A DNA stretch of 64,000 nucleotides from Pterobdella sp. o SKG-2022 (lineage: Eukaryota > Annelida > Clitellata > Hirudinida > Piscicolidae). Below, piece by piece: positions 1 through 12,220 of the stretch; the first letter of the stretch is position 1; each line of letters opens with the position of its first letter. Below the pieces are notes generated by a model. It was given only the letters and a program-made list of their open reading frames with translations, was not told the origin of the DNA and searched no databases. Both the position numbers and the translations under genes were made by a program. The stretch spans positions 31,719,739 through 31,783,738 of the forward strand of contig OZ038320.1 of the NCBI GenBank assembly GCA_964035795.1. Reading direction: 5' to 3'.

Positions 1-155
1 TCAACTCTTCTCAACACATTAATAAATGACATGAACTCTCTCAAATTAAACATGGACAACATTGAAAAAATCGATAAAGATGCGTATCGAGGAGTTATTG
101 GGACTCATTGTTAACTGTGATTATGTCAAGACGAAAATTAAATATATATATATAT

Positions 156-355
156 NNNNNNNNNNNNNNNNNNNNNNNNNNNNNNNNNNNNNNNNNNNNN
201 NNNNNNNNNNNNNNNNNNNNNNNNNNNNNNNNNNNNNNNNNNNNNNNNNNNNNNNNNNNNNNNNNNNNNNNNNNNNNNNNNNNNNNNNNNNNNNNNNNNN
301 NNNNNNNNNNNNNNNNNNNNNNNNNNNNNNNNNNNNNNNNNNNNNNNNNNNNNNN
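156..355. other. assembly gap (200 N)
   Basis: A run of exactly 200 N lies between a TA-rich stretch and a TTA repeat. It is a scaffold gap and any open frame crossing it is meaningless. Confidence 0.99.
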
Positions 356-464
356 TTATTATTATTGTTGATCTTATTTTTTGTTATTTTTTCAAAAAAC
401 CACGTGATGATGAGGATGAACGAGGTAATTATGAGAGGGCTATGTGTAGCTTTGTACCTTAAAA

Positions 465-466
<2 letters not shown>

Positions 467-543
<77 letters not shown>
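467..543. repeat. (CA)n microsatellite
   Basis: Nearly pure CA dinucleotide tract with one CAAA interruption, followed by looser CACAAA repeats to about 588. It produces only Thr-His or Val-Cys shadow frames. Confidence 0.95.
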
Positions 544-545
<2 letters not shown>

Positions 546-689
546 AAAAACAAACACAAACGAACACATACACACACAAACACACACTCCTTAGAAACGA
601 TTCAGGTAGTAAGGTTTGCGAACCAATCAATTGACAGTTTGATACCTGCGTGTAACTGTTATCAGGCTGGTATGCTCAATTGGAATACT

Positions 690-1010
690 CAAAATAATAA
701 CAGAAATAATAATAATAATCGAAATAATAACAGAAATAATAATAATCAAAATAACAACAGAAATAATAATAATAATAATCAGATGAATACGCATATCAGT
801 GTTCGATGGTGTAAGGGATGTGAGCTAGTAATTTGTTGTTGCTTTAATGATTATTATTATTGTTATTGTTTTAGTTGTTGTTGTTGTTGTTTTAGTTTTT
901 TTTGTTGTTTTTGTTGTTGTTTTTAGGATTGTTGTTGTTGTTGTTATTATGATTATTGTTGTTGTTTTAGTTGTTGTTGTTGTTGTATTTCTTTATTGTT
1001 TTTTGTTATT
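690..1010. repeat. AAT/AAC then TTG/TTA trinucleotide arrays
   Basis: AATAAT and AATAAC repeats run to about 782, then TTG/TTA repeats from about 835 to 1010. No gene is seen between 1 and 1800. Confidence 0.85.
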
Positions 1011-1090
1011 TAACTTTTAAAACTATTGTTTTTCTTGAAATTATCAATTTAAAGCCTTCACTAACCTTTATCTCCACATATCGATAACTC

Positions 1091-1407
<317 letters not shown>

Positions 1408-1587
1408 GCTTGTTGGTGTCTTTTATTATAATTTTGAATGTGCACGTGTTAAATCTTGGTTCATTTCAACTAATTGTTTATTTATTTGAGGCTGTTTAAT
1501 ATTTGAATTTTTTGTAAACATTAAAAGTTAAAAATGGGCTTATTTTACAAGGAAGTAGTTCCCCAAACACAAGTGACCTAACCAATA

Positions 1588-1692
1588 ACATCAGTCTGCT
1601 CCCTCACACAAGCACCAATAATATCAGTCTGCTCCCTCACACAAGCACCAATAATATCAGTCTGCTCCCTCACACAAGCACCAATAATATCA
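1588..1692. repeat. 33-bp minisatellite, about three copies
   Basis: The unit contains CACCAATAATATCAGTCTG followed by CTCCCTCACACAAG. It is repeated head to tail about three times with almost no divergence. Confidence 0.9.
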
Positions 1693-1813
1693 GACTGGGG
1701 TTGCCATCTTCAGCTGCTATTTATCACTATAAAACAACAATCAAAAAGCATTATGCCGAAAGGATGAAAGTAACGAAATCAACAGGAAACAGATCGACCA
1801 AGTGTTAGTAGGC

Positions 1814-3212
1814 TTAGAAAAGGGTGATGAAGTAGGGAACAAAGAAGCATATGCTGTATAAGAAGAAACATGGAGTTCTCTTTGAACCATTTTCTTCCGG
1901 TCTGCTCATTATCGCAATCGATTTTTTTCTTTTCACTGTGGGTGGGGTTTGTGGTAAGATGGGTGGGGTTTGTGGTGCGGTGGGTGGGGTTTGTGGTGCG
2001 GTGGGTGAGGTTTGTGGTGTGGTGGGTGGGGTTTGTGGTGTGGTGGGTGAGGTTTGTGGTGTGGTGGGTGGAGTTTGTGGTGTGGGGGGTGAGGTTTGTG
2101 GTGTTGTGGAATGCCATGGTTATAAAGTGTGGTGATAAGGATAGGTGTAGTACACACAAACTCACCAGTGAAGGCAGCAAACTGACATAATTTCAAATTG
2201 ATGCCCCTGTTGATATGCAGGCCCACAAATGAGTGTTTGTGTGAGATTTTGCAGATCATTGTGCTACCATAAAAGCCCATCGGGTTGGCAACTGTTAGTC
2301 TGATCTGACCACACACACACGCTGTTTTGATTGCCTTCATGGCTTTCTGTGCAGTGAAGTTCTCCATTAGGATTAATGTGTAGTTACCTTCAAATTCTCC
2401 TAGGTGGTGTGGTGGTGGTGGTGTGGTGGTGGTGGTAGTGTGGTGATGTGGTGTGGTGGTGGTGTGGTGGTGGTGGTGGTGTGGTGATGTGGTGTGGTAG
2501 TGTGGTGTGGTGTGGTAGTGGTGTGGTGTGATGTGGTGGTGGTGTGGTGTGGTGTGGCTGTGTGGGTGGTAATTAAACAAAAATCAGCGCAACCCTCTTT
2601 TTTGTACTCGATATCAAAAGAGATGAAATCAACACGTTCTTTTTGACTCAAAACCACAACTATCCACGTGTCGTTCTCGCCTGCTGAGTTGATATTAAGG
2701 CATTTGTAAGGAAAGTTGTCAAGTTGTGCCATGTAGCCTCTTTTGGAGCTATCATAATATTGTCTGTGCTGTACGATGTTCTCCGTCTCTTCTATGTCTC
2801 TCAAGCTTCTCATGCACACCTGTGTGGTGGTGTGTGTGATGTGGTGTGGTGAGATGTGTGTGATGTGGTGTGGTGGGATGTGTGTGGTGGATGTGGTGTG
2901 TGTGATTTGGTGTGGTGGATGTGGTGTGTGTGATTTGGTGTGATGGGATGAGGTGTGTGTGATTTGGTGTGGTGGGATGTGTGTGGTGGATGTGGTGTGT
3001 GTGATGTGGTGTGGTGGGATGTGTGTGGTGGATATGGTGTGTGTGATTTGGTGTGGTGGGATGTGTGTGTTGGATGTGGTGTGTATGATGGGGTGTGTTG
3101 TTTTGAACGATGGCAAAGAAGACATTTGAAAGCTTTTCAAACTCACTACTGAATTTGGTGCCAAAATGAGGCACAAAAAGACTGCACTAAAACGTGGCAT
3201 GCTGGTGTACAC
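1814..3212 (-). CDS. small secreted lectin-like protein (possible fucolectin/F5-8-type domain), 4 exons
   Basis: Proposed exons on the minus strand: 3212-3147, 2819-2594, 2399-2166, 1935-1814 (215 aa). Phases agree (0, 1, 1), and the first and third donors are GTGAGT. Exon 1 gives a signal-peptide-like start (MPRFSAVFLCLILAPNSV; the alternative upstream Met is at 3212). Exon 2 carries an AQLDNFPYKC ... NDTWIVVVL ... VDFISFDIEY pattern. Exon 3 ends with CKISHKHSFVGLHI ... LKLCQFAAFT. Together they resemble the order of a fucolectin-type domain (Asp-rich start, C..., W.V.L, late GRYV-like segment, LxLCE-like end). The family match is weak and the usual arginine/calcium residues are not clear. 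Exon 4 ends in a hydrophobic stretch (FFLYSICFFVPYFITLF) that could be a membrane or GPI-anchor tail, and it is the least certain exon. The second donor (GGGTTGCG) is poor. Confidence 0.5.
1938..2108. repeat. GGGTGGGGTTTGTGGTGCGGT minisatellite (intron 3)
   Basis: About nine units of roughly 18-19 bp (GTGGGTGRGGTTTGTGGTG) fill the intron between the last two proposed exons of the lectin-like gene. The long frames here are repeat artefacts. Confidence 0.85.
2403..2572. repeat. GGTGTGGTGG minisatellite (intron 2)
   Basis: Irregular GGTGGTGTGGTG repeats occupy the whole intron right up to its acceptor at 2400. They are related in composition to the arrays in the two neighbouring introns. Confidence 0.85.
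2822..3105. repeat. GGTGTGTGTGATTTGGTGTGGTGGAT minisatellite (intron 1)
   Basis: About ten units built on GTGTGTGATKTGGTGTGGTGG fill the first intron of the lectin-like gene. Confidence 0.85.
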
Positions 3213-4325
3213 TGATGTTCAATGGTGGAGGTCGAGTACCGCCATGTTTTTATCTGCTTTCTGTTTACTGTGTGACGCACTTCAAACAAAAGTAAAAAAA
3301 TAAATATTTATTTAATGAAAGCCGTTCACTTTTAGACATTCTCAATTCATTAAAACACCTCGAAACATTGAAGGATTCACCCTTCAGACAGGGTTTGAGA
3401 AGATGAGACATCTCTCCATCTTAGTTGACCTTGTCACCGATTCTTCATTTCATCAAATTTTTAAAATTTCAAATAACGATTAATAACAAATCAGAAGCCA
3501 CCTGGCGAATGATTCGTAATTATGGGCTTTATGTTGAAAACGGTGATTGATTGGCAACGTCGGTGGTGTTAACTTGTTTAAACACTTGATTATCATTATA
3601 AATACTTGCATCAATATTTATCACTATTTTAGTAATAAAATTAGAAGCAGACGCCATTTTAACTTGATGCTGACATTACTTGGTGCCTCAGTTGTCAATG
3701 ATATTTGCATCACTTCGTGCTTAACATTCGTTCGCTTAAGTACGACAATTTTAAATTTTGTCTCGTGTCTGACACGCCCTCAAACTTTCACACACCCACA
3801 AACATTCACACACCCACATTCACACATCCACAATCATTCACACACCCACAAACATTCACACACCCCTAAAATTCACAAATCCACTAAGTCTACCAACATC
3901 ATATCACACTGATTCATATTGATCTCAACAAATCTCAACTCACACATAGCTAACCGCCATGTAATTTGATAAAAGACCACACACACTCATATGCACACAC
4001 AAACAAACACCGGATGTACATAGAATGACAACATGAAACAAAGAACAAAGAAAATTTAGATTTAAATATTTGAATTCTTGGCATTTCAAGGCTCAAAATT
4101 CTGCCAAATGTGCCTTTCTCCTCAATATGCCCGGTTTTATTCAGTATCATTGTCATCACCACTATCTGTTTCATTAACTCTCTTCATAATTTTCATAACC
4201 ACTCTTTCCTCAAGATTGTCACTGCGATTTCTTTTGTAGCCATCTTTACACTTTTTAACAAATTGTATCACTTATTTTCAAAAAATAATATTATCAGCTA
4301 TCACATATTATCGCTATCGGCTAAA
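3213..4325. other. no convincing gene; CACACCCACAAACATT repeats at 3778-3870
   Basis: No exon could be supported. An open plus-strand stretch at about 3360-3470 lacks family signal. Short CACACACCCACAAACATT repeats lie at 3778-3870. Confidence 0.6.
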
Positions 4326-4415
4326 TATCAGCCTCTTCACACCGCAGACAACCAACCTCTTCACACCGCAGACACATCAACCTCTTCACACCGCAGACAC
4401 ACCACGTCTGCACCT
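4326..4415. repeat. about 25-bp minisatellite, 4 copies
   Basis: The unit CCTCTTCACACCGCAGACA with a short spacer is repeated four times with little divergence. Confidence 0.8.
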
Positions 4416-4489
4416 CTGCACTGATGTTGCTCAATAACAGCTCAGACTCCATCTTTTTTTGAGGTGTTTAAGGGTATTATATTAGTATC

Positions 4490-4960
<471 letters not shown>

Positions 4961-4964
4961 TATT

Positions 4965-5512
4965 AGTATTATCTCTATTTTCTTTTTGGGCACCATTTAT
5001 AACCTGTTCTTTAATTTGTCCTAACTTTATATCAGTCAGTTTTTTTTTGCCAATGATGTATGTTCTTTGATTCGCTAGTTTATATGCATCCATATTTTTT
5101 ATCTTGTTGCTTTCATTATTGCGTTGGCACCATATTATGTAGGTATCATTAGTATTGTTACTAAACATTGGGTTTTTTAGAGTACAGTAAAAACAATAGA
5201 TAACTTCCTTATACTCTTCTCTAGTCCATTTATTTTTGTTTCTCTGGAATGAATTGTCGGTGAACCTGAGTGGCCAGAGGTTGGTAAAATCCCGCTCTGG
5301 GGTCTACTAAGGTTTCTATTTTGAGAAGAGTTCAATCTATCAGCGAATTTTTCGACCTTAATCTGATCATTCACTGAAGGTCGCGTCCCTTGTTTGACCG
5401 CGGGAAGAACAATGCGGGATTCTTTCATTTTATTGATGCCTGATTTGTTGAAATTTTTGAAGGTCGTTTGTTGTCGCTTGTGAGTTTGGTTTGATTGTAC
5501 AATGTTTTTCAA
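4965..5512 (-). mobile_element. retroelement ORF1-like fragment
   Basis: Two adjacent minus-strand frames (5512-5177 and 5168-4980) read without simple repeats. The second contains NDTYIIWCQRNN ... KNMDAYKLANQRTYIIGKKK ... LGQIKEQV. I recognise this from retroelement first-ORF proteins of invertebrates (WCR..N ... KNMDAYRLANQRR pattern). The frames are separated by a stop and run into an AAT microsatellite, so this is a decayed fragment. An exon of a host gene derived from such an element cannot be excluded. Confidence 0.4.
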
Positions 5513-6009
5513 TTTTTTAATTATTAATATTATATTATTTTTTATTTTAATTATTTATTATTGTTTTTTTGAGGGTTATAATTATTTTTAGATTGTTATA
5601 CTTTCTTTGTTGTTAGATCTATGTATGGCTCTTTAATTGCTGGTCACTTGTTTATACAGCGGCCATCTTTTATCCAGTTATCCAGCTTTGGTTGAAATTT
5701 TGAAAGACATAGAAGTGCAAAAATTCAATTTTTGAACTTTTATTAATTTTTCACAACATTTCGTATTTTTTTTGATGCAATTTCAAGCTGACCAGCAAAA
5801 CTTTATTATTCCTTAAATACTTTTGATTTTTCAATAAATTATGTTTAAATTTTGTTCCTTACTTGATTTTAGTTATTTATATAAACTTTTTTACAAATAA
5901 AAACACTTTGTTACAATAATTCATGAAATCAACGGAGCCCACTTAACTCGGGCAACGCAAACCGACCTCTATCTTATCATTTCATTATTATTAACATTAC
6001 TATTGTTGT
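5513..6009. other. no feature seen
   Basis: AT-rich sequence without an exon, RNA gene or clear repeat. Confidence 0.5.
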
Positions 6010-6566
6010 TGTTGAGCTAGCTGTTACACGAAGGATTGGGCTGGGCTGGAATGCATTCAACAGTGTGTCTTCTATGTTATGTGGTAAAAGACAGACATGG
6101 AATGTTAAAGGACAAATTTATAGGACATGTATGAGGCCTGTCATGACATATGGCTCGGAAACCTGGGTAGTAAGATCCGTTGAAAAGAGTATTTTGAGAA
6201 GAGCAGAAAAACGGATGCTTAGAATGATGTGTGGTGTGCAGCTAGTTGATGGTGTGAGTACAAAGGGGTTGATGGTTGGATTGTACGATCGCTGAAGTGG
6301 TGAGGCAAGGGAGTTTGAGATGGCTGGGTCATGTAGTGAGGAAAGAAGATGACGACTGTGTCAAACAGACGTAGAGGTTTGAGGTTGAAGGTAGTAGAGA
6401 AAGGGAAAGGCCAAGGTTAACCTGGAAAGGGATGATGGAAAACCTTTGTCGTGGGCTTGGATTAGTTCTTGAAGATGGCTATGACAGGGTAAAATGGAGG
6501 GACAGGGTTAGGTCATGGAAAGAAGTCAGTGACCCCTTGGAAAAGATGCTGACTATATTAAAATGA
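6010..6566 (+). mobile_element. 3' fragment of a non-LTR retrotransposon (reverse transcriptase C-terminus)
   Basis: The frame from about 6019 reads RIGLGWNAFNSV ... YRTCMRPVMTYGSETW ... ILRRAEKRMLRMMCGV, the well-known region after the reverse transcriptase core in RTE/CR1-like elements. After a frameshift near 6280 it continues as SLRWLGHVVRKEDDDCV and RPRLTWKGMMENL ... DRVRSWKEVSDPLEKM. The frameshift, an internal stop (CAGACGTAG, near 6372) and the missing polymerase domain show it is dead and 5'-truncated. It runs directly into a TTATTG repeat that may derive from its tail. Confidence 0.85.
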
Positions 6567-6697
6567 TGATTGTTATTATCATTATTATTATTGTTGTTGT
6601 TATCATTATTATTATTGTTGTTGTTATCATTATTATTATTGTTGTTGTTATCATTATTATTATTGTTGTTGTTATCATTATTATTATTGTTGTTGTT
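6567..6697. repeat. 24-bp minisatellite, about 5 copies
   Basis: TTGTTGTTATCATTATTATTA repeated with no visible divergence, directly after the retroelement fragment. Confidence 0.9.
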
Positions 6698-6929
6698 TAT
6701 ATTTTTATTTTCATTATTAATTTTTCCAACTTTAGTAATTTTTTTGTTTATTCTTATTTGTTTGTTTTTTTAAATATTTGTTTGTTCGTTTTAATATTTG
6801 TTTGTTTAAATATTTATTTTTTTGATGTGAGTTATATTGATTGCAATTTGTCTTTCATTCAGTTATGTTTTATGCATTTGATAAAGTTCGATTCAATTTA
6901 TGAAGGACATACATATATTTTCAGTGGTG

Positions 6930-7165
6930 AGATAAGGGTGATGATGAAGATGAGAACGATAATGAAGATGAGAATGATGATGATGATGATGATGATGAAG
7001 GTGAGAATGATGATGAAGGTGAGAATGATGATGATGATGAAGGTGAGAATGACGATGATGATGATGATGATGATGATGAAGGTGAGAATGACGATGATGA
7101 TGATGATGAAGGTGAGAATGACGATGATGATGATGATGATGATGAAGGTGAGAATGATGATGATA
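6930..7165. repeat. GATGATGAAGGTGAGAATGA minisatellite
   Basis: Variable GAT runs separated by GAAGGTGAGAATGAC. The frames here (Met-Met or His-His) are artefacts, and no splice-flanked exon is seen. Confidence 0.85.
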
Positions 7166-7734
7166 CAAATATTGATAAGCTATTTGAAGAATGCTGCAGA
7201 AATGTTTTGAATCGAGAACAAAGAAGGTTTTTGTTATTATAACATTTTTAAATCTCCATTATTTTTATTGTGACTTTTTAGCAACAACTATTCACCACAA
7301 GCATCGGTTCATTTGCTATTATCATTCTTTCGCTCCAGTTTCAGGATGTCATTTGAGCTTGTGCATCTTTGCATCTATTCATTTGCCCAATCTCCCCTCC
7401 TTGCTCCTCTTTATTTGTTGCCACAGAACTACCAGGGCTCAAGTCACAACAATATTTCATAATAACCAGCAATATTGATAAATAAATGAGAATAATATTA
7501 ATAATAAATAGTAATAATAAAAAATAAAAATAATAAGGATTCAAATATTTATTATCGCTCAAAATTCCTTGATTCCATCCAGTAAACTTTGCCAATAATT
7601 TTTGTTTTGTTTTTTTTTGTTTATATCCATTTTTCATTATTTTTTCCGTGCTGAGTGTTTTATGAAAATGTGTTGAGACAAAAAATAATTTATTAGTATC
7701 ATTATCATAACCTCCACCTCACTATCACTTAATA

Positions 7735-8040
7735 TTACTACTAATACTACTAGTACTACTACTAATACTACTACTACTACTATTACCACCACTACTACTA
7801 CTACTATTACTACCACTACGACTACTACTATTACCAACACTACGACTACTACTATTACCACCACTACTACTACTACTATTACCACCACTACGACTACTAC
7901 TATTACCACCACTACGACTACTACTATTACCACCACTACTACTATTACTACCACTACGACTACTACTATTACCACCACTACGACTACTACTATTACCACC
8001 ACTACTACTACTACTATTACCACCACTACTACTACTATTT
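7735..8040. repeat. ACT/ACC trinucleotide array
   Basis: ACTACTACTATTACCACC and ACGACTACTACTATT units in a higher-order pattern of about 21-24 bp. Confidence 0.9.
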
Positions 8041-10990
8041 CCATATCAAAAGTTTTTTCTTGGAATTAAACAATGAAGGAAACAAATCGTCAAATTTGAA
8101 ATTAATGTCGCACTTCTTTGTCTCTGTCCTTTTGTGTCTGTTCTCTTGTGTCTTTCTCACTAACAATATTATTAATCACTTCGTTATTATTATCGTTATT
8201 CTCGTTGTTAGTGGCTTTACGAGAAGCCGGGCAGATTAGAAGAGCAAGCTTGGAGGCGGGATTAAAAGCTCTGCGATGAAAATATTATTTTGGTCGCAAA
8301 ACTTCTTATGGAGCCCGAGGAAGGTGGGCCAAACGTGGGTGAACTTGGATCTCTGACCAGAAACTTGGGGAGTCTGTTGACCTCTAACGTCTACAGGATA
8401 TCAGAACTAATCATCAATTAATAAAGATGTCGTTATAATTTCAAAACTGTATAATTATGTAATTATCGGTGTGAAATAGTGCCAGCAAAAACATGTGATT
8501 AGGTCGTTGTAAACATTCACTTAGATGCTTACAAGCGTGTAATTATGCAACGAAAACCCAAATGGGCTTCGGCGAGGTTCAACCGGTCCCTAAGTTCTTA
8601 GCAACATCTCATAATAAAAATATTAATTACTCTTTTCCGTGTTATTATTGTTGTGACAATGGACAAAAGACTCATCTTTCATATGCTCACAACTAAAATA
8701 AACCAACTTTGCGAGGCATATCAGTTTGATAATACTACAATAAGAAAACAATTATCAAAATAATAATAATAATAATAATCGTTATTGCGAACAATAGAAA
8801 CAATAATTATTTTTATTGGAATAATAATAATAAGGTGAAGAGGTTTAGTTGTTTGTGACTCGAGTACAACGTCATAAATTAAGTTGTTGTGGGAATGTCA
8901 TTTGTACCGACGTCATCATGCCAGTCCATTCTCATATTTTAAATTATATTATGTCGTCATAATTTTTAATACGCTGTTTATATTCATTGGAGGCGATATT
9001 AAGGTATTTGAGAGTCAAATCATTTCAATTGACTGATATATCTATTTTTGATATTACTTCTCGTATTATTTTTACTAATTTTGTCACTACTTCTATTGAT
9101 GCTTTTATTGTTTATGTTGTTATTTATGGTTATTGATGTTTTTCATGTTGTTATCACTATTATTGTCACTACTTTATAAACTTGTATCTAATAATGGAGT
9201 TTCAACTTATCCATCATCGAGTGCTTCAAAATGTTCTCCGAACGATAAAAAAGTTGCTTTACAAATGAGCTCAAGTGGTAGTTAATTAGTGGATCTGCGA
9301 AGTTTGGCCTCTCCAGTGCTGTTGCCTTAATTCTCTTTATTCTCAATTTTTTCGTGTTAACTTGTTGTTGTTGTTATTATTATGATTATTATTATTTTTA
9401 TGTAACACAATTGCCGTTTGAAGATTGTAGAAATAAGTCTTTGAATTGCTGTCTAAAAGTAAAGAAAGCATTGGTGGTGAATAAGGCGAGGAATGGCAAA
9501 CACGCCAGCAATGCTAACAATGCCACAACAGAATTTTATAATCTTTATGCAATAAAGAGCCGACCAGGCAAGCGTTGCACGTTTCAAATTCATTTCACAC
9601 TTTATTTAAGGATCATTAAAAAGTAATTGTCAAGATTTGGCTGAAAAGGGGTTGAATGTATTTTGAAATCTTTGTGCTTTGGAATTGATGAGAAATGAAA
9701 GAAGAGCTTATATTTTAAGATTAGTAATACCCTCAAACGCCCACAACTTCGTCATGCCAAGGTATTTTGTTGTTGCTAATATAACATTCTTTACAGAGAT
9801 TTTTCACATGGTTTTGACCTTAATTTTACAAACTACTGATGTTAAAACAATCAAAACTCAATAAAACATGACCAGACCATAAGTAAAAGTTGCTTGTGAT
9901 ATGGGATGTTGATTTTATATGACGTGTGATCAAATATTTACAAAAAGTTTTTGGTGGCCAATGGTGCCGAAAAAGTGCAAATAAGTGAAAGGACTTGATG
10001 GTTTGAGAGATTTAGGTGGACCAACAAGAAAGCTGATAATATTTATTTAAAAATGTCTGAGAAATTCTGAATTACAACAAGTTCCAACTTCCACAACAAC
10101 TTCTAATATTATTACATTCATAAAATGCTTAGGATTAATAAAAGGTTATTTATAATTGACAAAAAATGGAAACCTAGAAGACTGCATTAAAATCCCAGAG
10201 AGCATGATAATTTACTTTAGAACATACAAAATAGAAAATATGAAATTCTCAAGTTGTCATGAATATTAGAAATATATCAAATCGCTTAACTATAACAAAA
10301 ACATTGCATTTTGAAAATACCAAATGACATGATCAAGCTTTGTCACACCAAACCTCCTTTTCCCTATGTCATTATTCAAATCTTCTTCAATGAAAATAAT
10401 CATTTATTTCCAGCATTATACGGCACTTTTACAGCTCTTTGGATTTTTGCATTCATTTCTGTATTGCTGAACTTTCGAACATAAATGCTATACAATATCA
10501 GTCAGAACAATGCCCTTTATGAAATTCCTTATCATTTAGCACCCTTATTGTTGTTTCTTTTAATATCCTTCTTTTAACGTCTTTTCGCAAAGTGACCATC
10601 TTGCAATATGGACTAAATATTTTGACATTTTTGTAAAAAAAGAAAACCAAACAAAAAAGTAATGAATATAATATTTATAAACTAATATTATATATAAAAA
10701 AATAATCTAAAAATAATAGAATATTAAGAGTACAAAGAACTGACTGAAGAGAAAAATTTTTTAAAAAGTGAATCACATTGACAATCATTTCGAGCGCTAA
10801 ACAAACTCTTAACTAATTTAGATCAAAATTCCTAACTAAATGCAACTTAAATATTTCAAAATGTGAAATGAATGAGAGATAAAGTTTTGAAGATAAGATG
10901 GCAAATGTCATAACAGATGAACAACTGTTGAGAACACTGCTCGTATGGATATATATAAGCCGGGTGAGTGAGGTTCCAAGTCTCAAACCT
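8041..10990. other. no gene identified
   Basis: Unique AT-rich sequence. I found no exon with a family match, no RNA gene and no long repeat. A more GC-rich stretch at about 8215-8400 has no clean open frame. A TATATATAAGC motif lies at about 10949, downstream of the next gene. Confidence 0.5.
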
Positions 10991-11086
10991 TACTCTATAA
11001 ATAACTTACAGAACACCGAATATCCGTTGCAACTATAAATAGTAGCAGAGGCAGTAGTGGATGGGTTTCAAGTATATTTTCACTGA

Positions 11087-12220
11087 TCATGAATGGGTCG
11101 TCAAATGAAGCCCAGGTTTTCGTTTTTTTTGGCACGAACATGCCACTACCACCTCTTTCTTTTCCCACACCCACGTCTCGCCACCCACCCCTGCCAGCCT
11201 GTGAGAACTGGCAGATGGGCAGATCTTGATTCTGTGAAGCACATCGACAACGTATTTGACAGGTACGCACTGGTGGAAGCCTGAATGGCATAATGTGGAG
11301 TTGCATCTGCCTGATTTGAGGGCTCTGGGATAGTAGTCTACTCCCAATGATTCCCAGGTCTGTTCGAACTTGCATTCGTGAGGGAAAAAGTCGTGGGATG
11401 GTGTGTGGTGGATTACTTTTTTGTGAGCTGGTAAGTGGTTGGCTGGTAGGTGGTGGGGTGGTAGGTGGAGGGGTGGTAGATGGTGAGATTTTTTATTTAA
11501 GGATAGAGAGTAGTGAGGTTGTTTATTCAAGGATGCTGGTTGCTTGAGTCTTCTTTTGTTTTTTCTTTTTTTGCTTTTTTGTCGTTTGTTTTTATTTTTC
11601 CTTTTTTCATCTTTTGTCCTTTTATGACTTCCAATGTTTTTTCTGCGCAACAGCATACTATTTCCATCCCTAGCACCTCCACCATACGCCTCACCCCTTT
11701 TCTTCTGCATGCCCCTTCTTCTTTTTAACATTGCAGGAGCGTCGTCATCTTGAATGACGTCACCATCACGTGAATTAACAGACTCGGCATCTTCGAACAC
11801 TCTAATTCCAAGAAGGTGAGTGTTGCTCTTCAGGTCGACCTTGATCCAATATACACCGTGCATCAAGTTGTCTTGGCATGAATCATCATCATCCGTATGT
11901 GCACCACCCACTTCTCCACCATCATCCACCTTCCATTTATCATCATTTCCAGGCCTCCCGTTTTGATCAAATGTGTCGTGTTGTTTCTTGAGTTGGTTGG
12001 ATATTTTGTAGCACTGGGTCAACGGCGTGTTGATGATGATGATGACGAGGAAGATGGCTTTACACAGCTTGTTATGGGGGAGGAATAGGGGGGCGGTTTG
12101 TTGTTTGTTGATGTTGATGAAATGGTGGTTGCAAAGAAGTTTTTGTTGCTTTAGTTGCATGTATTCATTAATGTGGTGGTTTTGAGGAGAGATTTTTTCG
12201 CAATTTTGTTCTGGTTCCAT
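11087..12220 (-). CDS. Trunk/PTTH-like cystine-knot secreted ligand precursor
   Basis: Single open frame of 377 aa. A hydrophobic segment (AIFLVIIIINTPL, residues 55-67) could be the signal sequence; the start may be Met21, or lie beyond an unseen intron, because residues 1-50 are unusually long before it. Residues 71-280 form an acidic then very basic, His/Pro-rich prodomain with many dibasic sites (KRRRG 166-170, KKRG 173-176, a Lys/Arg block 200-226). The C-terminal domain starts at Cys283 (CKFEQTWESLGVDYYPRALK). It has seven cysteines (283, 306, 311, 318, 334, 361, 363) and ends WVWEKKEVVVACSC plus a 14-residue tail. The C-x23-C-x4-C-x6-C ... CxC order, the LG...PR motif and the final VACxC match insect Trunk and PTTH, noggin-related ligands of the Torso receptor tyrosine kinase. 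Activation by cleavage at the basic sites is family inference. Confidence 0.85.
   Translation of the reverse strand: MEPEQNCEKISPQNHHINEYMQLKQQKLLCNHHFININKQQTAPLFLPHNKLCKAIFLVIIIINTPLTQCYKISNQLKKQHDTFDQNGRPGNDDKWKVDDGGEVGGAHTDDDDSCQDNLMHGVYWIKVDLKSNTHLLGIRVFEDAESVNSRDGDVIQDDDAPAMLKRRRGMQKKRGEAYGGGARDGNSMLLRRKNIGSHKRTKDEKRKNKNKRQKSKKRKNKRRLKQPASLNKQPHYSLSLNKKSHHLPPLHLPPHHLPANHLPAHKKVIHHTPSHDFFPHECKFEQTWESLGVDYYPRALKSGRCNSTLCHSGFHQCVPVKYVVDVLHRIKICPSASSHRLAGVGGETWVWEKKEVVVACSCQKKRKPGLHLTTHS

Noticed and set aside
2400..3212. One continuous 270-codon His/Thr/Pro-rich protein on the minus strand
   Set aside because: Good splice donors (GTGAGT) and acceptors bracket the repeat parts, and phases agree when the repeats are removed, so they are treated as introns.
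6893..7210. Met- or His-rich frames over the GATGAAGGTGAGAATGA repeat
   Set aside because: Minisatellite artefact with no splice-supported exon.
10945..10970. TATA-box-like TATATATAAGCCGGG on the plus strand
   Set aside because: It lies downstream of the trunk-like gene (opposite strand) and no plus-strand exon follows it, so no promoter role can be supported.
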